From positions 37,304 through 101,303 of the forward strand of contig CAICTM010000171.1 of NCBI GenBank assembly GCA_903772945.1: 64,000 bases of DNA. The letters are read 5' to 3'. Below, in pieces: positions 1-9,488 of the stretch; the first letter of the stretch is position 1; each line of letters opens with the position of its first letter. The stretch is from Seminavis robusta (taxonomy: Eukaryota > Bacillariophyta > Bacillariophyceae > Naviculales > Naviculaceae). A program made the translations under genes and the position numbers. The notes under the pieces were generated by a model. The model was given only the letters and a program-made list of their open reading frames with translations, searched no databases and had not been told where the DNA came from.

Positions 1-971
1 GCTCGGAGCTCTTTCTAAAGAACGGAGTGAACGAAGCTGAACGGAGAACGGTGTCTTCAGCTTTCAGCTGCCTGTGTAATACATGTACTAGTCTAGTCTA
101 CTGTATTAGTACTGCCGATAGCTGCGTAGCTGTGCTGTGTGGTTGTGTGGGGCAATGTATATATCAGCTACCAGGTACCGGTACAGTAGCAAGCAGCTCC
201 AAAGAGCTCTCCAAAGTCCAAGGGTCAAAACTAACACTTTTTGTGTTTTGCTACTAGATTACTAGCTAGGAGGAAGCCGGTGGACTACAACAGCTCCCAG
301 CAAAAGATCAAACTGCCTTCCCACTTACTTGCAGCCTAGGCAGCCACTGGTGCAGCAGTCCGCAGTGATTAACTTTTGTCACCATTCAGTAGTGGCACAT
401 AGTCCACTGGATACTCAGAGCTCAGAGTTGACTAGTCGGAGTACATACATGACATTGTAGTGTTTTGACGGGCTTCAAATCTCTGTCGAGACGTCCTTCA
501 TCGTTCCTACATGGAATGCTTTGAAAGTCTTTGCGTCTTTGCTTTGCGAGGTTTGCAGGAGCCATGGAGTTCACGAGATGTATTACTAACTCACAGGGGC
601 GATTTTGTTATTTATGTACAGAGAAAACGGAATTAGAGTTAGTTGCACTACATGTGAACACTCTCGAGCTCAGTTCAACAGTTCACAAGACGGCACCGGT
701 ACATACAGCCTTCCTGTTGGCTTAAATAAAGATTTCCAAGTACCCTTCATGATGTCCCTTTTCCCCCAACCTCTTGTATGCGCGGTTCCTTGTTCCAAGT
801 CTCGAGGCAAACCATCGAAACACCGAAACTGGCACAATAAGACGATTGTTGCCATACTTGAATTCTTGGAGAGACAGAATATATAGCTTGCAAGAGGGAT
901 GCTGTTGTAGTGGCAGTAAGGGTTTGATTGGGGGTCGTTTGAAAAGCTTGCATTGCATTGTCATACGTACG
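1..971. other. intergenic, no gene seen
   Basis: No frame here has a recognisable product. The open frames are short and contradict one another. An ACCGGTAC-type word appears near 175-185 and again near 695, as in other intergenic parts of the window. The frame of the downstream BspA-like gene stays open back to about 774, but without a convincing ATG. Confidence 0.5.
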
Positions 972-2539
972 ATGGCATCCACAACGCGAGTAGTAGTGGA
1001 CGACACGAATTTTCGTCCATATGTGCGGCAATGCTTGGAAGCGCTGACGGACGACAATCCCACCGCGTGCGATGAATTGTCGGACTGGGATACGAGTCGC
1101 GTGACCGATTGCAGTTTGCTCTTTTGGCAAGACTTGGGTGATGGAAATTGGAAATTGACGACACCCGGTGCCAACTTGTTCAACACGGATATCAGTCGGT
1201 GGAATACGAGTGGATGTACCACCATGCGCAGCATGTTCCACGGCGCGTCCATGCTAGATCAAGATTTGAGTGGCTGGGATACCAGCCGTGTCACGGACAT
1301 GAGTCGACTCTTTCAAGGGGCTGCGCGGTTCGGTTCGTCCAATACGACGCAAACCAATCTACTGCAACAGTGGAACACTCACCGTGTCACGGACATGAGT
1401 CACATGTTCCGCTATGCCGAGCATTTTTCCACCACTCGTCTCGATTGGGATGTGAGTCGAGTCCAGTTCTTTTCTTACATGTTTCACGATGCCACGGCTT
1501 TTGCGGGGGAACTTGGGCACTGGGATGTGTCGGCCGCGCAAGATCATACTGGCACTATTACGACTACACCCAAATGGGCCTTCAAATCCATGTTTGATGG
1601 AGCGGCCGCATTCAATCAACCCCTGCAACACTGGAATGTCACAGGAGCCAAAAGTTTGGCATTTATGTTTCATGTGAGTACTTAACTCAACTATCCTATT
1701 CTTGCAAGCTGATATACATGTGCTGATGACCACCCTCCTCTTTTTCTTCATGCCTCTTCACTATATATATATAGAACGCGTACTCGTTCAATCAAGATCT
1801 CTCCTCGTGGGATGTACATCAGGTCACCGACATGACGGCCATGTTTGAGGGAGCCAAAGCCTTTCAACAAAGACTCTGTTGGAATATCATTCACAACAAC
1901 AATAATCACACCAATAATCACACGAGGGTTTTCACGGGAGCAGCACAAGGGACTCACGGCATGTTGCAAGGGACGCAAGGAACCGTGACACAACATTGTC
2001 AAGAAAAAATGGAACCAACACAAGCGCAATCCGGGTCATTTGTGGGAGTGACGGTGGGGCTACTTCTGCTACTGGTGTTGGGTGGTTTCTGTATCATCTG
2101 GCAACGACGGCCGTGTCGACGGAATCGAAACATTCGGCTCCCCAAACGAAAACGAAAACGAAAAAGAACACGACAATCTATTAGTATTGTGGAAGAAGAA
2201 CAAGTCTTTTTTGGACAAACCACCGAGGAAATTCAACAACAACAACACCAAGACGATTATCGTCATCACGAACAACAAAAGAGACAACAACCACAAACGG
2301 ACGAGGACGATTCTTCGTGCTTGGAAGAAGAAGAAGAAGAAATTTGCTTTGACAGTGCTGACAACGACGACGCAGTGTCGCTCTTTGGAACGGGGTGGTT
2401 CTTTTCCGAACAAACCTTGTCGATTCTGTCCATGGTACATATGGGTGGTGACGACGAGAAAGAAGATAGAGAGGCGACTACAACTACAACAGCACGAAGG
2501 AATCTGCAAGTGTTGCCAGATGGGGGAGTGTGGTGCTAG
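972..2539 (+). CDS. BspA-like (DUF285) leucine-rich-repeat membrane protein
   Basis: Two exons, 972-1673 and 1775-2539, joined by a GTGAGT...ATAG intron in phase 0, give about 488 aa. The first 300 residues hold about seven BspA/DUF285-type repeats with the pattern W-D/N-T/V-S-x-V-T-D-M-S-x-M-F (for example WDTSRVTDMSRLF and WDVHQVTDMTAMF). The intron falls inside a repeat: AFMFH from exon 1 continues as NAYSFNQDLSSWD in exon 2, which confirms the junction. A single hydrophobic helix lies at about residues 322-343, followed by a very basic KRKRKRTR stretch and an acidic Gln-rich tail of about 145 aa, presumably cytoplasmic. DUF285 proteins are generally surface or adhesion proteins; here that role is inferred. 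No signal peptide is seen after ATG 972, so an upstream exon may be missing, or the helix may be a C-terminal signal-anchor. Confidence 0.85.
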
Positions 2540-2689
2540 CTAGGCTAGGCTAGCTAGTCGCACAAAACAAAAGAACCAACTACCGGTAGTGGAAGCCGAA
2601 GAAGCTGTCATTTGAGGTGGATTGTTGTGGGCGTTCCTTTGCCTCCAATGGGGGCGCTGCTATATATTTTTAACCGTCCGATTTTTAAC

Positions 2690-2896
2690 TCATGCCCCGT
2701 TGTCTATTTCTCTGGAGATGCTTCCAACCAAATTGCTGTTTGCGATTTGACTAATCTCATTGCAGTGAAGCCTCACAGAGTCTTCCTCTGCTATAGCTAG
2801 AAAGGTTTGCTCCCAATAACACTCATTGTAGATTGCCCTGATTCCGGCATTTGCGGGCCCAATGCTGATCTCATCGTTCAAGCTCGGCTCAGTCAC
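2690..2896 (-). pseudogene. decayed LRR-domain N-terminal fragment (relic)
   Basis: A 68-codon open stretch has the order ECYWEQ, then a Cys, then SNLVGSISREI. This parallels the start of the LRR domain of the neighbouring minus-strand gene (HEC-N-NWEQ ... CDDSG ... NKLDGTIPPEL). It looks like a leftover first-LRR exon from a related gene copy lying just past the 3' end of that gene. No continuation of repeats was found. The similarity is short, so this call is tentative. Confidence 0.35.
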
Positions 2897-3061
2897 GATA
2901 ACGGACCCCGTCTGTAACTACATGTATAGATAATATGCCAACTATATTTTATCGGAATGCCAAAAACCTTTCCATGGCACAGCTTCAGACACTTCTTCCC
3001 GCGTGCACTCCTCATGGGCTTGACAATTTTAAAAGCTTGTCTCTAGCCAGAATTACCTTCG

Positions 3062-5537
3062 TCAGCATGGACCACAGCTGCATCCACAAAGTAAGGTGCC
3101 TTGGCACACCTTTGTGGTAGTCTTTTTGCCAGTACAGCCATGAGCTTCATGGCATTCCCTTTCATAACCACGCATCATGCCACACAGCCCATCAGGGATG
3201 CTCCCAGACAAGGATGTATTTGTAACCATTAAGAATCTCAAGTTGGTCAAGGCAAGGAGCTCTGTGGGTAGAGTTCCAGACAAGGCTGTGTCATGCAGTT
3301 GTAACTTCAGAAGGTTAGACATGAGACCAACCTCACTTGGAATGGTGCCAATGAATCTATTCCCATTCATGTGCAACCCTTGCAATGAAGTCAGGCTTGA
3401 AAACAAGCCTGGCGGGAGCTTGTCCTCAAGCTGGTTGGAACTCATGACTAGAAAATACAAGTCTGCATGAAAAGAGTATGGTAAACTCAGCTACCAATTT
3501 CTTGTTCAAAACATCCCTGACTTGATGACTTACTGCTTAGCTTTGATAATTCTAGTGGAAGGTGCCCTGAAAGAGAATTGTCCTGTAAGGATAGAGCAGT
3601 CTACGACAAAAGATCAAGAGTGGCAAAGAACTGTAAGCATGTCATTGGCTACAGCACCAATCAATCTAGCGGACAGATTGACTTACAAGCTGTGTCAATT
3701 GCCCAAGTTGATTTGAAATCAACCCGCTAAGGTTCCAATCTTCAAGGTGCAACATCGTAAGATTGGACAACCTTGCAATATCATCTTGGAGTACGGAGAT
3801 TAGAAAAATCTAGATGCCTTTTCTGGTACAACAGGAGATGACTTACTGGGTATCCGGGCATTGACATCATTGGCTGTGTTTTTTAGCATGAGATACTCAA
3901 GTTGGGGCATGTTTTCAACAAGGTTTGGCAGAAGCTTCTCTGAGGCTAGTTGAGGGCAATCACGTATTCCAACGGATGTCAAGTTTGTCAGTTTGAAGAG
4001 TTCTGAAGGGACTGTGCCTGGTAAGGGATATGGGGTTCAGTATATTAGTGATGACAAGTGCATGGTAAGCTGCAGCACACAGTTGAAGCGTACCTGTCAG
4101 CTGGGTCATCAAGAAGTTTAAGCTTGTAAGGAAACCCAAATTGCCCAGTTCCGTGGGCACAGTTCCACCTATTCCACCCCCGCCAAGGCCAAGCGACCTC
4201 AAATATGACAGGAGACCCAGCTCTGTAAGAATTGTTCCTGTAAGTGCTGTACTGAATGATACCAGCTCTGTCAGCTTTGTTAGTAATCCAATTTCGGTTG
4301 GGATCTGCCCTTTCAATTCCATGTTTCCTGGCAATTCCAGAACCTCCAAGCCTGCACTCAAAAGGGACAGCTCTGGTGGAATGGTTCCATCTAGCTTGTT
4401 TCCAATAAAGGACAAAGCTTTTATATGCCCAGAATCATCACACTGCATGTAGTCAGGAGTAAAGGAACGCTGTTCCCAGTTAATTGCACTCATGAACTTC
4501 CCAGTCTAGCCAGCTATAATGATTCACCCAAAAGTCTCCCCTGGTGGAGAAGAAGAAGGTAGCCAAAGCGAAAATTTGGGTCCTTCTCCATTTTGGAAGT
4601 GTTGCAAGATTTGTTTTGTTGCTGACTAGCCATTCAAAAGCCTTGTGTTGGGGGGACCTATGGTCTTGTAGATCTTCCAAGGTGTATAGTCAGGAAGATT
4701 AAGAGACGTTAGAAGGCCATCAATCGAACTTGAACTTATTGGTGCTTGTGTGGCTGCGGGCAGCACTGGAACCCTAACAACCCCATTTTCTGGGACTGAT
4801 TGGCTGGTTTCTCGGCCCCTGATAATTCGATTTACCACAACAAAAACCACAAGGAAAGTGGTCACGATGAGCATAACAATAATCATTTGAAGTGAAACGT
4901 CACGCAAAAGTTTTCTCTTCCAAGCAGTTCTGCTTCTTGCTATGAAGGGCACTCCACTAGGGAGAAATTCTTCCGTTCCCTGATGGTCAATGGGATATGC
5001 GACAGCTTGAATATCTTCTTCCTCCCAGTTTCCTCCTTCATTGTCCGATTCCGAAGATCCATCTTCTTCTTGAAGATGTGTGGCGATCCCATCAACAGAA
5101 TATGCTCCTGGCTGTACAAACTCTGCTATGACATTTTGCATGCGCCTCAAGGATGCCATACCAATACTTGAGCTTGGAATATTGCTGGGCTCTTGTTCCT
5201 CCGTAGCACACATGAGACTTCTTGCTGGACGTGAAGCCTGATTGTGGGACTTTGGGAAACCCGGCTCTTGAGCCTGTTCAGAATCAATGGCCGCCCTGGC
5301 AGCGGCGGCTCTTTGGGCTACGATTTCCATCAAGTCAAAGTCATCATTCTCATGACTACCAGCACTCTTCGTATTTGTATGTGGGCCGAGTGCAGTCAGA
5401 TTCTCCCTTGGATGTTGATTCCCTAGATGGTGATGTTCTCTTTGTTGAGAATTGTTGTCGTCTTCAGCTGCTGCTGCAATCCTCTGATCCACAATCTTCA
5501 TCAGCTCAAAGTTTGCATCGCTAATATCAGTATTCAT
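3062..5537 (-). pseudogene. transmembrane leucine-rich-repeat protein, two frame breaks
   Basis: Starts at ATG 5537 with an acidic cytoplasmic region holding two related motifs (FELMKIVDQR and FDLMEIVAQR) and a PGAY motif. A transmembrane helix follows (about residues 212-235, MIIVMLIVTTFLVVFVVVN), then an extracellular region of about ten plant-type LRRs (LxxLxLxxNxLxGTIPxE) and a Cys-rich end (CGCSCGPC). Splice sites give introns 4018-4093, 3785-3846, 3583-3686 and 3463-3533, and each joins LRR text cleanly, for example RIP/NDIARLSNL and KLS/NLYFLV. Two breaks have no splice sites. Between about 4640 and 4690 the frame must shift to reach SPQHKAFEWL, near a run of six C. Near 4485 one base must be skipped to join HECN to NWEQ. 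So this is either a recent pseudogene or carries two sequencing errors. The family suggests a receptor-like role; no kinase domain is present. Confidence 0.7.
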
Positions 5538-5879
5538 TGTCGGCCCGTCTTTGGGAGAGAGAATAAGCTCTGTGCATGAGAGGCAGTCACCAAGAGAAAT
5601 ACCACAGCCTTGATGAATACGGGTGACAACGAACGACGAATTTCATAGATTTAGTAATAGTAATGGTGAGCACCTCAATGGTTGATTGGGAAGATACTAC
5701 CTGGTACGTCAATAACAGGAGAAGATTCGTACTGCGTCAATGCCATGAGACAAGTTGAGAGGTCGACGAGAGCCGATCGAGGGCAAATGCCATGAGCGCT
5801 GCCCCCGCGAAAAGTCATTGAGAAAGACTCTTTACCTCGGCAGTCTATCTGCCTGAGCCCTCACCCCCTTTTTTGGTAT

Positions 5880-5937
5880 TTCCTGTTTCCTGTTTCCTGC
5901 TTCCTGTTTCCTGCTTCCTGTTTCCTGTTTCCTGTTC
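5880..5937. repeat. TTCCTG-rich simple repeat
   Basis: About nine tandem units of the hexamer/heptamer type TTTCCTG/CTTCCTG, imperfect, in the gap upstream of the LRR gene. Confidence 0.85.
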
Positions 5938-6106
5938 CGGTGAAGCCAAAATATAGGGATAGAGATAGGCACAAGCCAACTCTACAAATTTAGGGGTAGG
6001 AATAAATCATGATTATTCAAGGTTAGTGCATTCAACACAATAAGCCAGCAGAAGCTACAAAAGTTACAGGGATGTACGGGCGTGACAGCTGTAAAATTAT
6101 GGTTAG

Positions 6107-6150
6107 CGGGCGGCAACACACGACGAAGTCGGGTGTTGTCACCAGGGCTA
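6107..6150. repeat. 43-bp hairpin repeat, copy 1
   Basis: Contains CAACACACGAC-GAA-GTCGGGTGTTG, an 11-bp stem with one mismatch closed by a C(GAA)G triloop. A near-identical copy lies 83 bp downstream. Confidence 0.8.
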
Positions 6151-6189
6151 GCATAAATAAAAAAGAAGGTTATATTGAAGGAATGATAC

Positions 6190-6232
6190 CGGGCGGCAAC
6201 ACACGACGAAGTCGGGTGTTGTCGCCAGGGCT
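6190..6232. repeat. 43-bp hairpin repeat, copy 2
   Basis: Matches 6107-6150 except for one A/G change after the stem (GTCACC versus GTCGCC). It has the same near-palindrome around a GAA loop. Confidence 0.8.
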
Positions 6233-7112
6233 ACTTTGAAACAATGGTGCAATCTCAAACATGTCATCATTCTTCTATCTGTCTTTCTGTCGAGGTATCG
6301 CAGCTCCCGCTGACTTAAAAAAATCGAAACAGACTCGACTCCATTTTTCTTTTTTCTAAAAATACTGGTACATGTACCAGTTACCTACTAATAGATAAAA
6401 TTGACTTTTATTTATTTAAAATCGAAAACAACCATTGTCATTGACCTCCGCGCTGGCTTGGGCTTCAGCGAGCAATTATCAGCCAGAGTGGAGAATGAAT
6501 ACTGTAGGTGTGTCCACGGAAATATTGAGGATAGCTAGCAGTAAAATGCCAGGGATCTTTTGGTGAGGATCTGTGGCTCTCCAATGGAGTTGACGGGCCC
6601 TAGATACCCTGGAGGTAGCAGGCTTGCCATTGCAGTATAGACACAGAATGTTACATTCTGGAGCCCGCTCAAGCTGGGACACATAGGTGTGGTGTGAGGA
6701 TATCTATTCCCAAATGATGTTCTTTCCGTGGATGGCTTCCCTGCTCTAAAACCGGCTTGAACGAGTGCGGTTAGGCCTCAGCACGGCGAAGCGAAGACGG
6801 TTGGTGCGAAGCATGGCGGATAAAGCGAATCGGTCAGAGCGTGCTTTGCTTCGTGCCTCGTTTGTGCTCAACGGCATATCTGTTCATTGGCTTTTACTTT
6901 TACATCTATTTGATCAGTGATAGCCAAGCCAGGCCAGGGATAAAATGTGTAAATTTTCCATTGAAGTCGTATGCAGGGGTTGCCGTGACAGTTCGTCCGC
7001 ACCGCCGCCAATTCACACAAGAACTTGCGGACCGATCCCGGATTGACTTGAGTCCTATGATCTTGGCTTGGCAACGTGTGAAGCGTCGGGTTGGTGGCGC
7101 AACACGGCTCAT

Positions 7113-9488
7113 CTATAGAATCACGCAGCAGGCAGGATCTTCCTGTGGAACAACTGCGGTATTTGGGGCTTGGTATGTGTGGTCGCCTTGGAACGTTGGC
7201 ACCGCTGATCCGTGGACGGATGATCCCTGCGCAACTGTGGAGGGTGGCGGTGACGTTTGAGAACATTGTGATAAATGTTCACTGCAGATGTGCGCCGAAT
7301 TCTCGGGCGCCGACAAGGATTTTCCACCGCAGTGCTGCGCAGGATTCTCGGGCACCGTCATGGACCTGCTGACTGCAGCCCGCAGGAAATCGACATCAGC
7401 TTTTAGGTCCGCAATGTCTTGATCCAGAGGAACTGCTTCCGTGCACTTGTTGATCATGACTGTCTCCAGCGCATTGAGAAACTCCACTTCGGACAACTCC
7501 CAAAAACGAGGCTTGGTCTTATTGCTTTCATCATCTTCGTAGTGACTGCCGGACTCGGATTCGGGTGGGCTAGAAACGCGATGGGCGCTGTCTTGTTGGT
7601 GTTGAGCGACTAGATAGGCTTCGATCAGCTGGTCATGGCTAATGCCTTCGAATGCAACGGTCTGTTCTTCTGTTTCAGGGATATCTGCCAACTCATACCT
7701 TGGCACTTGGTCAGCGCGAAGATGATAGGCACCGGGCCTGACGTTGCTGCGGCCATCGCGCTCCTCGTCGGAGAAGTTTGGAACGGAAGGCTGTTTCAAG
7801 AGCTGCAGAACTTGCTGCTTGAGTTGCTCCTGAGACTCTTCCAGCTGCGGTTGCCGAGCCGGAGGCGATGGCTTGCTCCCCCGGCTGGGCTCGGTGGTCA
7901 CTGCGTTGTTTCTGGGGGCTGGTGTCCTGCTCTGCTCCTCGCCTTGGTGATAATCTTCATCAAACCGTCCGGCAAAGGTCCGATTGGTGCTTTGCCGGCG
8001 ATGAGGGGGTTCGCTTTCTCCAACGTCACTCTCATCAACAATGTTACCGCTAGTAGGGTCTTGTTTCCTGTTGGCTTGGCGGTCTTCTTCATCCAATTGT
8101 TTGGCAATGCCGCGCTTAGTGCTTTGGCGGCGGTGAGTTAATCCGGGCTTCATCTTGCTCTCTCTAGTGGCAAGTTCGCCGGCCTCACCAATGTTGCCGC
8201 TGGGATCTTGTCGCCTGTTCTGCTCCTTGGCTTGGCGATCTTCTTCATCCAGTTGTCTCGCAAGGGTGCGAACTTCGCCTGCGTCTTCACTACCAAGTCT
8301 CCGAATAGGCGCAAATGTCCGATTAGGCTCAAGGCTATGGCGGCGGCCGGGCGAACCTGCAAGAAGCATGGGCTCCCGGACGGATGGCAACGACCCAACC
8401 TCACCAGTATCCGCCTTGGACCCCCCTGACTGCTGAGAGACTTCAGAGGATGAATGCTCCCATTGACACACGGCATCTTGAAGTGGCTGTGGGGTCACGA
8501 CGGACTCTTCTCGGACTGTCTCCAATGCACTGAGTTCATCATTCTTCTCCTTTGCACAGAGGTATTCTATTTCGCGGTCTTCGTCAAGTTGGTGTGTGTA
8601 ATCACTATCTGCTACCGAAACAGCATTGATATCTTGGTGGTTGTTGGGGGATCCAGCAAAAATTATCGGCTCCTGAACCGAAGGCAAGGACGCAAAGGTA
8701 TCCACCCCAGACAGACTCGAAAGCTGGGATATGTTGGATGCAGAGGCGGACGGCTCTAAACGACACATCGGATGTTCAAGTCTCTGTGCTGTCATTACTG
8801 ACCCTTCCTGGACAGTCGGCAAAGCCTCCTTGGCGGAAGGGTTGTCTTGTTCACGCTCTCTGTTGTAAATGGCTTGCAAGATCATGTTCGTCTGTTCCGA
8901 AGTAGCACGAAGGTGTTCGTAAACCAAGCGGACGAGGTCGCTATCTCCTCCCATCTGGGGTGGTGGTGGTTGCGCTTCTACGACGAAGTCGCCGTCGGGA
9001 GATGCCAAGGACGATACCTCAGAGGGCAACAAGCCGACGGACGAGACGAACTCCGACTCTGCCACTGTGGATTCCGTGCCGGCCATCGTGATGGCGTCTG
9101 GTTGGGGTTGGGGTGGTACTTTCTTTGGCTTCATGTTCTCTTTGAACTCGCGCTGATGCACATCAATGGCCAGGCCCAGAATCTCAAGCTCCTTCCTGCT
9201 GGATAGACCAAACACATTCGTTTCTTCTTCCTCTCCCTCGCCATAGTCTCGCAATACCGTCAGACGTAAGGATGGTTCTGCTGCCTTTGGGGAGTTGAGT
9301 CGGTGCTTTTTGACTTTTTCCCATGGCACTTTGAACAGGGGCTTTGTGATGCAGGCATCATAGTCCCCTTCTTCGTCATCGTTGCTTCCATCCGTGGTGA
9401 CAAAGGATATCCCTGATGGAGACAGCGCCAGTTCTCCCTCACGGCCTCGATACAGTACGTCCAAGTACACAAACCTCTTCTCTGCCAT
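7113..9488 (-). CDS. PH-like (TFIIH p62-type fold?) protein with C-terminal CaaX box
   Basis: One uninterrupted frame of 791 aa from ATG 9488. Residues about 1-115 read like a PH-type beta domain (RGREGELALSPSGISFV, then PLFKVPWEKVKKHRL, then LRLTVLRDY and a final helix). This recalls the N-terminal PH domain of TFIIH subunit p62/Tfb1, but the match is by pattern only. The middle is low-complexity with imperfect repeats of about 40 aa built on RQLDEEDRQA / HRRQSTNR. Near residue 590 there is a PGAY ... LIEAYLVAQ stretch, and near 670-725 a likely coiled coil (FLNALETVMINKC ... DIADLKADVDFLR). The protein ends CCVIL, a canonical CaaX prenylation signal with an extra Cys just before it, so membrane attachment is inferred. 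The family is unknown to me beyond these features. Confidence 0.75.
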   Translation of the reverse strand: MAEKRFVYLDVLYRGREGELALSPSGISFVTTDGSNDDEEGDYDACITKPLFKVPWEKVKKHRLNSPKAAEPSLRLTVLRDYGEGEEEETNVFGLSSRKELEILGLAIDVHQREFKENMKPKKVPPQPQPDAITMAGTESTVAESEFVSSVGLLPSEVSSLASPDGDFVVEAQPPPPQMGGDSDLVRLVYEHLRATSEQTNMILQAIYNREREQDNPSAKEALPTVQEGSVMTAQRLEHPMCRLEPSASASNISQLSSLSGVDTFASLPSVQEPIIFAGSPNNHQDINAVSVADSDYTHQLDEDREIEYLCAKEKNDELSALETVREESVVTPQPLQDAVCQWEHSSSEVSQQSGGSKADTGEVGSLPSVREPMLLAGSPGRRHSLEPNRTFAPIRRLGSEDAGEVRTLARQLDEEDRQAKEQNRRQDPSGNIGEAGELATRESKMKPGLTHRRQSTKRGIAKQLDEEDRQANRKQDPTSGNIVDESDVGESEPPHRRQSTNRTFAGRFDEDYHQGEEQSRTPAPRNNAVTTEPSRGSKPSPPARQPQLEESQEQLKQQVLQLLKQPSVPNFSDEERDGRSNVRPGAYHLRADQVPRYELADIPETEEQTVAFEGISHDQLIEAYLVAQHQQDSAHRVSSPPESESGSHYEDDESNKTKPRFWELSEVEFLNALETVMINKCTEAVPLDQDIADLKADVDFLRAAVSRSMTVPENPAQHCGGKSLSAPENSAHICSEHLSQCSQTSPPPSTVAQGSSVHGSAVPTFQGDHTYQAPNTAVVPQEDPACCVIL

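Larger units (their letters stand above)
5538..7112. other. intergenic with simple and hairpin repeats
   Basis: No gene seen. The stretch holds a CCTGTTTCCTGCTT-type simple repeat (about 5880-5937), two copies of a 43-bp hairpin repeat (listed separately), and an AT-rich stretch near 6300-6430. Confidence 0.5.

Noticed and set aside
722-1252. 176-codon minus-strand frame over the BspA-like gene start
   Set aside because: Overlaps the repeat-bearing sense frame and shows no motif.
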